In this document: piece by piece, positions 9,829-20,963 of the stretch
How positions within the stretch are numbered: position 1 is the first letter of the stretch
How the letters are laid out: every line of letters begins with the position of its first letter
Assembly: GCA_006503535.1 (NCBI GenBank)
Contig: QYRS01000003.1
Coordinates: 4,402,001 to 4,466,000, forward strand
Reading direction: 5' to 3'
DNA from: Arthrinium phaeospermum
Taxonomy: Eukaryota > Ascomycota > Sordariomycetes > Amphisphaeriales > Apiosporaceae
DNA: 64,000 bases
Made by a program: the position numbers and the translations under genes
Notes under the pieces: generated by a model
The model's input: only the letters and a program-made list of their open reading frames with translations
What the model was told of the DNA's origin: nothing
The model's database searches: none

Positions 9829-10863
9829 GGCTGCGGTGTTGTGTGAACTTGCGCTCGGTGAGAAATGGTGGTTTGGTGGGCGCAGTCGGGAAATCGGAGG
9901 GAGAATTGGGTGGTGGGTGTTGTTGGGCGGAAATTATGCTACGGCGGCACGTCGAGAAAAAAAGGTTGGCTCGATGTAAGGGTCAATGTCATGGTTCGGA
10001 AAGCGCAGCGGCTTCACCATGCAGTGGTGATGGGAGAATGTCTTTGAAAAAGACTTGTTGGTCGGTATGGCGCAGCCTCGGAGGGGTTTAGGACCAATTC
10101 AGGCCGTACCGTACAGTGGTGGGCGTTGAACCTCGTCCCCATCCGTTTCAGTGAGTTTGGTAGTTGGTCGGCAATCTGATCCGAAAATCGTAGGTCCCAA
10201 ACTCTGGTTTGCAGATCCAAATGGAATACTTATGGTCGTCGTAATTCTTCAAGACGGCAGATGCAAAATGCGATGCAGGTGTCACAGACTGGACAAGGCA
10301 GAGAAAGAATTCAAGATGGCCTCGTCGGCTCCCCCACCATGGATTTGACGGGAATGGCAATGATGCATTCCACCGGGTCGGATACGGGAATACGGGAAGC
10401 ACATGGCAATTCGAGCCCGGAAGTGGATCCCTGGAATCTCTCTTTTTCTTTGATCAGCAGCAGCAGCAAGCAGCAAAGCATTGAATTGATCCAGTCAGTT
10501 ACTGACCTCAGCGCTGTGGCTCGGGCTTTTGGTTGGCCAACCAAAACCAGCCAAATCAGCCTTATCTAAACTTCTTTAGTAAGCAGCAAGCACCGCGAAC
10601 TAACCGAACCTGGAAGGTGGTGACCGTTGGCAGCCTTGACGCTGGCACCCCCCTTCATCCACCTTTCGGGCTTATCCAAGCCGGATCAACGACTTGACTG
10701 GACATAACTCGAGGTGACCTATGTACAGTCACGTCGTCGGTGCTTCTACCCAAAATCCTCCCACTTGTAAAGCGGGGGCACCTAGACGCCTTCCAATCCC
10801 AGGATTCTGAACCTGCTCCCTCAATCGTAACAAACAACCAACAACCACAACCCCCCCGCGACC
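9829..10863. promoter_or_regulatory. divergent promoter region between UPF3 and PP6 genes
   Basis: About 1 kb separates the two start codons. It holds no ORF with family resemblance and no clear TATA box. The part next to the PP6 gene is C/A-rich and ends in AACCACAACCCCCCC before the ATG. Shared regulatory sites are likely but none can be named. Confidence 0.4.
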
Positions 10864-12260
10864 ATGCCCGCCCGACCCGGTGTGCCCAAGCCTGGCCCGG
10901 CTAAGCTGCGGCCCGGAGCTGGCCTCGACGAGTGGCTCGAGGAGGCCAAACAATGCCACTACCTGCCCGAGCCGGTCATGAAGGAGCTTTGCGAAATTGT
11001 CAAGGAGGTTTTAATGGAGGGTATGCTGCGCCGTTGCGAGGTTCCCCATCTGCCAATCATATTTACCTGACGCATGCGTACCACAGAAAGCAACATCCAA
11101 CCCGTCGTTACCCCCGTGACCATATGCGGCGACATCCACGGCCAATTCTACGATCTGCTCGAGCTGTTCCGCGTCAGCGGCGGCATGCCCGGCGAGCCCG
11201 CCCTTGACCCCCCGCTTAGCGCCAAGCCCGTTATTACGGCCGACATGATCGAGCCTCCCACAACCATCACCAAACCGAAATTGAAGAAGAAGATCAAGAG
11301 TTCGGAAGAGGTGCCCAAGACGGAGGGTGAAGAAACAACCGTTGATGATGAGGATGAGGATGCGACCGAAGTCGCCAACTCCTCGCAACCCGGATCGCAA
11401 GAGATAACCCCACCGGTCAACAATGCCGACACACGCTTCGTATTCTTGGGCGACTTTGTTGACCGAGGATACTTCAGCTTGGAGACCTTTACCCTGCTGA
11501 TGTGCTTGAAGGCCAAGTACGTTGCCTTGCCGATTTGAGACATTCCACTGATGCGCATGCTAACCAACGAAACTACAGGTACCCAGACCGGATAGTGCTA
11601 GTCCGCGGAAACCACGAGTCGAGGCAGATTACCCAAGTGTACGGCTTCTACGAGGAATGCCAACAGAAATACGGCAATGCGTCTGTCTGGAAGGCCTGCT
11701 GTCAAGTCTTCGACTTCCTCGTACTGGCTGCGATTGTCGATGGAGAGATCCTCTGCGTCCACGGTGGTTTGAGTCCCGAGATCAGAACCATTGACCAGAT
11801 CCGGGTGGTGGCGCGTGCCCAGGAAATCCCCCACGAGGGCGCATTCTGTGATCTTGTCTGGAGCGATCCCGAAGACGTCGAGACGTGGGCTATCAGCCCC
11901 CGTGGCGCAGGATGGCTCTTTGGCGACAAGGTTGCCACTGAGTTCAACCACGTGAACGGGCTCAAGTTGATTGCCCGCGCTCACCAGCTGGTCAACGAGG
12001 GGTACAAGGTATGTTATGGTCACCCATGGCCCCACCAAGGCAGACAGACTGACTGACATCTCGTTTAGTACCACTTCCCTCAGAACTCGGTTGTCACTGT
12101 GTGGTCTGCGCCCAACTACTGCTACCGCTGTGGCAACGTAGCGTCCATCATGACGGTTGACAGGAACCTGGATCCCAAGTTCAGCATCTTCTCTGCCGTC
12201 CCCGACGATATGCGTCACGTCCCGGCCGGCCGGAGGGGGCCCTCTGACTACTTTTTGTAA
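10864..12260 (+). CDS. sit4: PP6/Sit4-type serine/threonine phosphatase catalytic subunit
   Basis: Four exons (10864-11020, 11087-11516, 11579-12008, 12069-12260) give 402 residues. Introns of 66, 62 and 60 nt have GTATGC, GTACGT and GTATGT donors. The PPP-family metal-site motifs are intact: GDIHG at 67-71, GDFVDRG at 174-180, RGNHE at 205-209, and HGGLSP further on. The PP6/Sit4 assignment rests on [25 protein letters not shown] and the C-terminal DYFL (carboxyl end methylated in PP2A/PP4/PP6). Between the first two metal motifs lies an insert of about 75 residues (roughly 88-163), rich in Pro, Lys and acidic residues ([15 protein letters not shown]), absent from the yeast and animal enzymes as I know them. 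Expected role: dephosphorylation in cell-cycle and nutrient signalling with SAPS-type partners. Confidence 0.9.
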
Positions 12261-14499
12261 GATGTTTTATACGGATGAGCATGAAATGATACCACCATCG
12301 GCGTTTTGGTTTTCTTGGTTTGAACGTGGAAAGTCCGTAGGTACTTACCGTAGGTACGTGACTGATGACGACGGGTTCGTTGGGACTGGAAATGAGGAAC
12401 GCGCCCACCACGCTAGGATTTACGCCCTGATGCCATGCTTGCTGGATATACATATTCTCCATAGAGCCTCCCCGACAGGTGCCGGCAGCACAGGAGTAAA
12501 CAGCGTTTGTACATTATAGATCAGGATACAGGCCGCCGAGCTTCGGTGAAGTGGAACGGCGAGCTTGATGCATTTATGCCACAGAATCAGAAACTGCACC
12601 AGAAACCAGCAGCAAGCCCATCCTTTGTGACGGAAACGACTGCCAGCAGCTGGATGTGGGCGGCTTTCCCTGGCGAGTACATCCTTTTCCGCCCATGGGA
12701 TTTTTGGCAACTCAACATTTATGATGGTCGCCGGATTGTCCGAAGCATGCCCATGCTCCTTCAGCCAGGGCAACCTGTTCTAGGGCCCAATTCGTACAAG
12801 ATGTGCAGGCTTAGCTGCAAGGTACCAGTGCCGCCGGCAGACATCGGCAGCAAGCTCGTACCACATGTGCACACAATATCGGTTAAAATGGCACTTGGCC
12901 CTTGCATCGCACACCGGCCGCGCTGGACGATGTTCGAAGGCCTTCTGGAGGTCGCATCGGTGATGGCATTGATCTAATATTACCGGCAGTGGGCCAGCGT
13001 CGGTGGAGAGGGGAATATGGAAAAATACCACCTGCCCCAACCGTACTGAACAATGGGTGCACCTTGCACGGTCGCGGCAGCACGACAATCAGCAGTCTAT
13101 CGATCAATCGTCTCTCGATATGATGGAGTATCTCTTCCTATCGGTGTGTGTATCACGATTGCGATGTGTGACTGTATCTACTATCTGCTCCTCAGCTTGT
13201 GTTGCTTTTGTGTCTTTGATTGGTTACTCACCTGCAAGCTGCAGGTCGCATCATCAATATAGGGGTGGAGGTTCTGGTTCGCTGTTCTTGCTTGCTGCGG
13301 CCTGCTGCCCTGCCCAGCTAGGCTCTAGGCCAGCCCAGCAGACAGGCGAACACGGTTAGGCGGCCAACGGCTGCTGAGGCCCCATCTCAAGATTGGACGC
13401 TAGCGGCATTTACTTGCTGGCCGCTACCCACTAACACGATCACTACATATTCCGGGCAATTCCCACCAATCAGCAGAGGCCGACCGAGATCCGCTAACGG
13501 GGAATGGGGGCCATCGAGCAACAACAATAACAAAGCAAAGCAAACTTGGAAGAACATCTTTTTTCCTCGAAGTTAAAGGAAAGAAACACGAGAAATGTTT
13601 GGTGATTATTCCGCATCTGGTAATCCTCCGTGGGACGAACCGGGAGGTTGCATAATGTGACCCATGCCCATTGCCCAAAGCAATCTGAACAAGTGCTGGA
13701 TTGTGCCTGAGTGCCGTCGAAATCGAGCGGGGATCTTCCTTGGGGTTTGCTTGGCGGGTCGATCTCCGACTTGTGTCTCTCTGCCAGTTCGAGTGATGGC
13801 TGCAGTGTGACATAGCATAACTCCTCCCCTGGCCCTTAGTGCAACGAGAATACGAGATCTCGCGCGTAGCCGGGTAACATTTTCTTGCATTTCTCTGCCC
13901 TTTCGCTCATGCTGTTGTCACAACTTGATCCATAATAAGTAAAGGATGGCCCGTCCACCACACCGATACTTGCCCTGCCTCCCTTGCGAGCCTGGCTTGG
14001 GCCCCCGCTTCTGTGCCGCCTTTCGTCGTTGGCGATTGGCTCCGTCGCCAGCATCCGATAGAACCCCCCCAGGATCCCGTTTCCTCGTATAGCCGGTTTT
14101 CGCCCCAGTGCGGAGACAGCCCAACAGAACCCGCTTTCCCTAACAGCGTGCAGCTATTAACAGCTGAGCTGAACATACTCGGCCCCGCCTCGTATGAGGT
14201 GTCCGTGTGTACCTGTCTTAGTGACAGTGCTATGCGTTGGGGATGCAGGCTCAAGGAGTGCGTGCAGTGAGTAGGTAGGCAAGCAAATGCTGCGAGGGTT
14301 CAGGGATGGCAGGAAAGAACCGATGCCGAACCATCCTTTAGTGCAACTATACTCCGAGAGCCCCTCTCTTTCCTTCTCTTGTCCATGGGTGGGTGGATGG
14401 CTAGCCAAGGCCGGACCAGAGTCGCCTGTATGCAGAGTGCAGAGGTGTATGCCTCGGTGGACACCCAGCTAGCAGATGATCGAGACCCCCGAGCCCGTC
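12261..14499. other. intergenic, no gene recognised
   Basis: About 2.2 kb on both strands holds only open frames without recognisable families (longest 156 codons, 12507-12977). The 3' UTR of the phosphatase lies at its left and the Bys1-type promoter at its right. Confidence 0.45.
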
Positions 14500-14505
14500 T
14501 ATAAA
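14500..14505 (+). promoter_or_regulatory. TATA box of the Bys1-type gene
   Basis: TATAAA lies about 148 nt before the ATG at 14648. A pyrimidine- and CCA-rich leader (about 14540-14645) of the kind seen in highly expressed fungal genes follows it. Confidence 0.6.
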
Positions 14506-14647
14506 GGAAGTCCTGCCCTTCGAGAATACAGAAAAGAAGTCTCACCACCCAACTCACTCCAGTCATCGTTCATCCTACTCTTACTACTCTACCACTCTTA
14601 ATAATCACCACCCTCTCCAACCCTCCAACCACCACCCAACCATCACC

Positions 14648-15205
14648 ATGCAGTACTCCACCATCTTCGCCGCGGCCACCGCCCTCTTCGCCTCCGCCGT
14701 CTCGGCCCAGGAGACGGGCTACGCCGACGTCAAGAACAACTGCGACTTCCCCGTCTACGTCCAGTCCTTCCCCTTTGACGGCTCCGCCCCCGGCCCCCTG
14801 ACCACCCTGGCCAAGAACGGCGGCACCTTCGCCGAGAAGTTCCGCACCGCCGGCTCCACCGTCAAGGTCGCCACCACCAAGACCCTCAACGGCCCCCTCT
14901 TCTTCGGCTACTCCTTCTCCAGCAACCCCGACTACGCCTACTACGAGCTCAGCACGTAAGTCTTTCTCTCTCTTTCTCTCCCACACATTCACCCTAAGAT
15001 ATGTGTATAAAATGGACGAACACTAACAAGAAACAGTGAGTGGGGCAACCCCTTCGCCAACTACCCCAACATGCTCACCCCCGGCGACGGCTGCGAGTTC
15101 TTCCACTGCGCCGCCAACGACGCCGCCTGCTACAGCACCCCCCAGAAGAAGCGCGTCTACGGCTGCCCTCTTCCCCTCAACGTCACCGCCGAGCTCTGCG
15201 CTTAA
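14648..15205 (+). CDS. secreted Bys1-family (thaumatin-like antigenic) protein
   Basis: Exons 14648-14955 and 15037-15205 encode 158 residues. The 81-nt intron has a GTAAGT donor, a CACTAACA branch-like site and an AACAG acceptor. Residues 1-20 form a signal peptide with an Ala-rich core ending in VSA before Gln21. The mature part has VKNNCDFPVYVQS, GGTFAEKF and FGYSFSSNPDYAYYELS. Six cysteines (NNC, DGC, HC, AC, YGC, LC) probably form three disulphides. This pattern matches the Blastomyces yeast-phase-specific protein family (Bys1), small secreted proteins found in many ascomycetes. Molecular function is unknown; some members are induced in host or developmental states. Codon use is strongly biased to C-ending codons, suggesting high expression. 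Confidence 0.82.
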
Positions 15206-15787
15206 GCGTTTGGTTTCGCTCGCCCCGATGACTATGACTTTGATGATCTGGAAAGCTTCCCTTGGAGTCTCCAAGGAAGCACACACTTTACGATGATAAT
15301 GTTATATATGTATCACGCATCTGACGCACCGAGGATGCATCATAATACTTTAACAATAATATGAAACAATACAATACAAACAACCAAACTTCTTGACATT
15401 GTGTGCATGATCGACTACCCGTCTGGTAGCACAGTAGTCTTGTGAGAAACACTCATCGACTTGGCATTGGTATATACTTTGGAAGTGAGCATGATCTCTG
15501 AAGAGGGAATAATGGAAACTTCTCGAATAATGAATAAGTGGCCACTGATTCCCTCGTGAGAGACTGGAAAACGGTAGATAAACGCTGGAATAAACACTGG
15601 AATAAGAATGAATAAACACCCAAAGTCGCTTACAACGCAGCTTGGCTTCTGACGCTCTTGTCTTGTATACAAGTTCAATCCAAAGGAGACCATCATCATA
15701 TTGCAGGCTGCGCTCATGTAATATAAACCCTAAATGAAGCCACCTTGATATCACACTTCATCTGTCCTCCTCCATTTCCTCATTTGA
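15206..15787. other. convergent intergenic region
   Basis: 3' flanks of the Bys1-type gene (plus) and the DUF6536 gene (minus). A(T)-rich, no further feature seen. Confidence 0.45.
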
Positions 15788-17652
15788 TCATAGATACAGT
15801 TCTCCTTCTACCGGTGGTGAGATGAAAGTCTCCTCCGTCGCGAAAGTAAGGTGTAACGCCTCCTGTCCCGTTTCCTGCACTATATCGCGAAGCTCGGGGG
15901 TCAGCGGCGTGACGCCCCAGCGCAGCCTGGACCGCGCAAGCTGGACAAGCGCATCGTCTTCCCGGTTTCCTTCTTCCAACATGGACGCCCTCTGTCCGCT
16001 CGGAGGAGCTGGCGACGGCTCTTCCGTCGCCTCGTCGCTCATCTGCGTCTCGCTCTCGCCACAGAGACGGCGTGGGTCGTCCTCCTCGTCCGTTTCGGTG
16101 GCGCTGACGATCGTGCCGGCGGCGGCTTGGCGGCGCGCAGGCACCGCATGGCACGCGGCTGAGAGGACCAGGGAGCTGCAGCCCCCGGCCACCATGTCCC
16201 CGGGCAACTTGTAGAGACCCACGAGGAGCGGGATGATCGCCAGGGCTGCCCCCGAAACCAGGGTACTCAGTATGGCGGGAGGAGAGAACCCAACCGTCAC
16301 GACCGAGTCCGCAGAGAGAGCATGATTGTCTGAGTCTGTGCCTAGCGATGGATTCGAAGAAGAAGCCGTCCAATAGCCTGGAAAACATGTAATTAGCCCG
16401 GTGTCACTTCTAACCACAACCTGAGTCGGCCGGGGTGTACTTACCTCCCTCCATTATAAGGAGGAATATGGAGTTAGATGCCAACCAATGAAGTACAATG
16501 CTCACAGCAATGAGCGGTATACCAAAACGGTATGGGAGCTGAAGTCTCCAGGTCACGACTTGCTCCCCTTTTGGAAACGACACACGAAGAGGCCTGAATG
16601 CTCGGCTGTAAAGGTTAAGTTCCTTTTCGACGTGTATTCGTGTGAGTAACGAGTTGTACGAGAAGTAACACCATGAAAGTATGAGCTGGCCTATATTGGC
16701 TACAATCAGGCCACCGAGGTACGACATGGGACCCGTTTTAACGGTCAATCTCGCTTCCTCATGGCCAAAAGACCCCCCGCTGTGGTCCGGATAGGTAAGT
16801 ATTATCTTCGAGAGCCAACGATATGCCAACTCACAAGTTGTACTCATTTCCCACATAGGAAGCTCTGGCTAGGTACGACAGCAACGACAGAGCTGACAAG
16901 ATTGGTGCATAGGCCCGCCACCACGCTGAGCGAGGCATGGCTGACAGGACTGTTCGCTTTCTCGCCCGCCAGGTCTGAGCCACCGGGACTGGAGACAACA
17001 GACTAGCTTCTCCAACGACATGGGGTAGCAGCGGATAGGGTAGACGATACTCCATTCGATGAACATCGCGGAAGTCGCAAGCCCCAATGCCTCGTGTTGC
17101 TGGATCTGGTTTGGAGAGGAACGAATTCATGGCATCGCCAGGTGTGACGAGCGATTCGTCAGGTAACGCTCCGAGAATAGCCGCGCAAATAATGACCTTC
17201 AAGAAAATGCAAATCATCGTGACGAAAACCAGACTGTTGGCCACAATCACTTTGCAGTTTCTTGTCGGGGCCAGATCCGCCAGACAGTACTCGACTTCAA
17301 GCGAACTGAAGCTCTCATTGTACCCAAGAGACTTCTCAAGGGCTCTGGCTGGCCCGGTCGCATTTTTGAACAGGATTGACCACTCTTCTTGGTTCTCCAA
17401 CTCTTTTACAGATTCAGGTGGACTTGTTTTAAGCCCTTTAGCAAACCACGCATATGCGTACCAGTAGAATCCCAGTGCGCCTGAACACGAGGAAAATGGC
17501 GAGCCAAGGGGCAGAACGGAGCTGTACCCCCCACTCAGGTTGTCATCCAAAGCTTTTTGGAATCTGCATTGTGCCGAAAACCAGAGGGAGTTTGTCTCAT
17601 TCCGTGGTATACGATCATCCCACCCAGAGAGACTGTTTTGGGGGTCAGCATA

Positions 17653-17660
17653 CACCTCGC
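17653..17660. repeat. left target-site duplication
   Basis: CACCTCGC directly abuts the left end of the element; an identical copy abuts the right end. Confidence 0.9.
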
Positions 17661-17683
17661 CAGTGTTGCAAAACAACCAACCA
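17661..17683. repeat. left terminal inverted repeat
   Basis: 23 bp, perfect inverse complement of 18364-18386. Confidence 0.9.
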
Positions 17684-18363
17684 TTTTAACCAATATTTTG
17701 ATCAACCAACCAACACCACCATATTGATAAACCAACCACGGCCTGCTGGAAAATGCTATCAACCAACCATACAGTCCATTTGGTTGCCAACCAGTTGATA
17801 TGGTTGATATGGTTGGATTGAAGCCGGAATAGCCCCCATCTCACGATATTCCTATGGTGTTGAGGGCCGGTCCCATGGAGCTGGAGGCCGGTCCGACGGA
17901 ATATCATTGTTCCGGAGTCCTTATCGATAGCCTTATCGATAACCTTATTATATGGGTCTGCTTAGCCTTTTTGGGCTTAGCCTCGGGGCTTCGAGCTCCA
18001 TCCCCCGAGCCATCCTTCGAGCTCCATCCCCCGAGCCATCCTTCGAGCCATCCTCCGGCTCAACACCATATTACATCACCATTCATCACCATATACCATG
18101 GTCAAATTTGGCTTCGCCGGCTTCGCCGGCATCTCCCTCGAAAACAGAGCCTCGCCGGCATCTCCGTCGAAAAAAGAGCCTCGTCGGCGTTGCCGTCGAA
18201 AATAACGCCTCCGCACGGACCACAACACCAAAAAAACATCACGAGATGCGAACCAACCAACCGTCAACCAACCAACGCCCTTTTGATCAACCGTTTTACC
18301 AACCAACCAGCACCGAATCGGCGACAGGGGTAGTACCAACCAACCAGTGGTACACTGGTTGGT

Positions 18364-18386
18364 TGGTTGGTTGTTTTGCAACACTG
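18364..18386. repeat. right terminal inverted repeat
   Basis: 23 bp, perfect inverse complement of 17661-17683. Confidence 0.9.
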
Positions 18387-18394
18387 CACCTCGC
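18387..18394. repeat. right target-site duplication
   Basis: Second copy of CACCTCGC, immediately after the element's terminal CACTG. Confidence 0.9.
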
Positions 18395-19322
18395 CACGTG
18401 TCCATCCGGCGGGACTCCCACCAGGCTTGACCACTACCACGACGTCGCCATATGTGTCCCGAGGCTTAGTATGGCAATACTCTTGGCGGCACTCTTTGCC
18501 TGAAAGCCGTTTCCAAAGACCAGCTTGCTCGCCCTTTATGGCGTTGCTTGATAGATGACTGAGACTCCGGCGGATGTATGAAGAATTGTCCCAGTAGTCA
18601 GACAGTTTTACTGGCTCTCCGTAGGCACCCCAGTAGTCCATCAGGGTATCGACGGGAGAGCAGTCATAGTACCTCCTGTCAGCATTGCACGCCTCGACTT
18701 CAAGTTCCACAGTCGGGTTGTAATCCGTAGGACTTGGACTTCCAGCAGGGGCTAGGCTCGCCCCGGGCGCAAAGAACGGCGACCCGTGAAGGAACGATTC
18801 AGCAGCAATTGCAAGCTGCCATGTTGAGCCGACGAAGGATGTTTCATAGACGGAGCTGTTGAAAAAGAGATGGATGGGCAAGGAGGTGATCAAAACTAGC
18901 GCCCAGAATAATCGCTTGGGTTTGGATAGATAAGACAAGTTTTTGAGGGACGGGATGCCTATTTCTAGGGACGTCAAATTCTCGTGTGCTCTGTCAATCT
19001 CGTGGCGGGATGGCGCATTGATGATTTGCATGAAGTAGTTGGAAGAAGCTAGCACTGCGCTGGATACCAAGTTGATCAGAAGGTGCAACCCGATGTTGAG
19101 GTACCGGCTATGACCACAGCTGCCGTGGAACAATACGGTGTCGCTGCGTAGCGAGGAATCGGACTGGGAGGTGCTGACCAAGAGGCAGCACAGGACGACG
19201 ATCCCCGCCGTCGAGGCTGCGAGAACATTCCAGGCCCCCGTTCTTCTCCATCCCGTCGACCGCAGTGACCCGAAATATCCAGGAAGTCCTTTTTTGTCTT
19301 GCTGCGAAGAGAGCCAAAACAT

Positions 19323-19707
19323 TTCCAACGGGTATGTGCTCGTGATTGAGAGACGTTCGGCCAGAGATGGAATGAATTGGCAATGTCATTAAGGAGGACG
19401 AGCTTGTCGATTGAACGTCCGGTAAAAAATTGGCTTGCCATCGCTTGGGTCATCTCCCCAATGAGTGGAACCAAGGCCACACAACTCCAAGTACCCTGGG
19501 CTACACATCACGTTGGTCGGCTTCGGTGGGGCAGTTGCTCCAGACTTGGGGGCCGCTTTGGGGGCTGAACACGATGTAACCCTCCTTCAAGTGGCCGTGC
19601 ATTTTCAGACGGCCGCCGGTCGCTGCCTGGCGGCTCCAGAGACCCAAGAAAGCCTTGACCTTCGTCTCCTCTTCCTTTTCCACTTCATTGGGTTCCGACC
19701 ATGACAT
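19323..19707 (-). other. possible upstream exon(s) or relic on the minus strand
   Basis: Two protein-like stretches precede the DUF6536 gene on the same strand. One contains GEMTQAMASQFFTGRSIDKL (about 19340-19480). The other, 19707-19501, starts at an ATG and is rich in Glu/Lys. Neither could be joined to the downstream exon with convincing splice sites, and the proposed start of the DUF6536 gene at 19322 is preceded by an in-frame TGA. They may be 5' exons, a separate small gene, or remains of one. Confidence 0.25.
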
Positions 19708-20360
19708 TTATCAGATGTTCAGAAGCCACCAACGGTAGTGATACGGAGTTGAGGGTGTTCAACACTCCTTATTTCGCCAGCCCGTCAATTCTCCCACAAG
19801 AAGAGGTGTGCACCTCCAATCCCACGCAGCAAGGCCAACGACTTGACAGTTGCCATGGCTCATTGCCGATCGACACCCGAGCCATGCAAATTCCAACCAC
19901 GTTGACTCCCAGCGGGCCTATTGGAAAAGAATCTACCAGATGGAAGCATCTGGAGTCGTACGAAAGATACCCGTCGTCATTTCCCATGACCGGCGTTTTA
20001 CGATATACTCGCACTGTTTTGCTTATGGTGACCGTTCCCCTAACCCTATTCGATGAGTGCTTCAAAATCGGTTGCCTGCCAGCCGTAGGTGCCCCAAGAC
20101 CCTGGACTCAAGATAACATCGTACTGACTAATGCTCAGACAATAATCCTATTGACCTGGTGCTTGCTTCAGCAAATTGATACCGTTCGAAGCCAACCTCC
20201 CGAGATTGGTTTTGCATCTCACATGGCCATCGAGATTCTTTTCATACTTGGCAGTCTTGCAATGCTTGTTTTGACAATAATTGCGCCGTCGTATCAATGC
20301 CGTATTAGACCGGATAGTGTATATAATTTCTTACTATTATTCCGGTCCAGTGTCCTGTGA
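19701..20360 (+). CDS. hypothetical small membrane protein or relic
   Basis: An open frame of 219 codons with two clear hydrophobic segments: VLLMVTVPLTLF near residue 108 and ILFILGSLAMLVLTII near residue 180. No family recognised, no intron resolved; an internal ATG at 19884 could also be the start. The AT content and irregular codon use leave real doubt that it is a gene. It could be a remnant of a multi-pass membrane protein gene like its neighbour. Confidence 0.25.
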   Translation: MTFIRCSEATNGSDTELRVFNTPYFASPSILPQEEVCTSNPTQQGQRLDSCHGSLPIDTRAMQIPTTLTPSGPIGKESTRWKHLESYERYPSSFPMTGVLRYTRTVLLMVTVPLTLFDECFKIGCLPAVGAPRPWTQDNIVLTNAQTIILLTWCLLQQIDTVRSQPPEIGFASHMAIEILFILGSLAMLVLTIIAPSYQCRIRPDSVYNFLLLFRSSVL

Positions 20361-20963
20361 GTTATTCCAGAAGCCCTGCCCCGCCGCGCCCCCTTGATTT
20401 GCACCAAGCTAAATGGAATTCATCTAGGCTAGTGGCCTGTGTACTGCTGTGGCGCTCCTTCAGGCTATATCCGCGGATACCAAGATCGCAAAGAAAGTTG
20501 AGACGGACTCTGATGTTTACCGAGACGGGAGAACCGGTGGCATTGATTCCTGAGCTGCTTCAAGCAGTTAATGTTAGACGACGATCTGTAGACTCTCTTC
20601 TGCAGGCCTGATGCGCCATGGCAGCTAGAGGGGTCGATAATTGGTTATTCCTCGGGCTAGGACAGATCTGAAGGCGAGGAAGCAAGTGGGTCTGAAAGGC
20701 TTATCCCGGATTAGGTCGCGTTGATTCCACGGTTGAGAGGTTGTCGCGCACAGCAAGAGATACTTGGGCTGGTTTACCCCAGTGAATCGAATCAATATTT
20801 AGCGTAGGAAAACGAACTGAATTCATGTTACTACTTATACATTACATGTAACTTATTCTACTAAGACACCTTGATTTCATCTCGGCCAACGCATTCTCGT
20901 ATTTCAGATCCAGCCGAGAAGGGGTACCGTGAAAGCAGTGAGTCCACTTTATCCCCTTTCTTG
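20361..20963. other. intergenic
   Basis: No feature recognised; 3' flank of the acuF-type zinc-finger gene on the minus strand. Confidence 0.4.

Larger units (their letters stand above)
17661..18386. mobile_element. non-autonomous hAT-like DNA transposon (MITE-like), 726 bp
   Basis: The element begins CAGTGTTGCAAAACAACC and ends with its exact inverse complement. The perfect terminal inverted repeats are 23 bp (17661-17683 and 18364-18386). It is flanked by an 8-bp direct repeat CACCTCGC. An 8-bp duplication and CAGTG termini are the hallmarks of the hAT superfamily. No transposase-like frame is present. The interior holds many AACC/GGTT subterminal repeats, a short tandem array of GAGCCATCCTTC-type units (about 17995-18060) and CGCCGGCATCTCC units (about 18110-18195). 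Near the right end is an inverted repeat around CCAGTGGTACACTGG. It sits inside an exon of the DUF6536 gene. Confidence 0.9.
15788..19322 (-). pseudogene. DUF6536 membrane-protein gene interrupted by a hAT-like element
   Basis: Exon pieces on the minus strand are 19322-18387, then (after the element and one target copy) 17652-16835, 16779-16445 and 16377-15788. Introns are 55 and 67 nt. Without the insertion these join in phase to 892 codons plus stop. Family marks of DUF6536 are STGWRRT near the N terminus, LHLLINLVSS, SSNYFMQIINAPSR.EID.AH, then GDAMNSFL, LIVANIGQLILSW, LRVSFPKGEQ and LQLPYRFGIPLI. Hydrophobic stretches predict several membrane spans. Function unknown. Reading into the element, the frame stops about 123 nt (41 codons) past its edge, so the allele should give a truncated protein (about 350 residues). 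The remaining reading frame looks undamaged, so the insertion is probably recent. Confidence 0.8.

Noticed and set aside
12507..12977. 156-codon open frame as a gene
   Set aside because: No family resemblance, no leader or splice signals, and competing frames of similar size on both strands.
15036..15296. Frame downstream of the first Bys1 exon as a separate gene
   Set aside because: The second exon of the Bys1-type gene in its proper frame explains the sequence and carries the conserved cysteines.
17661..18386. AACC repeats as a CRISPR-like or telomeric array
   Set aside because: They are subterminal and internal repeats of the hAT-like element with no regular spacers; the organism is a fungus.
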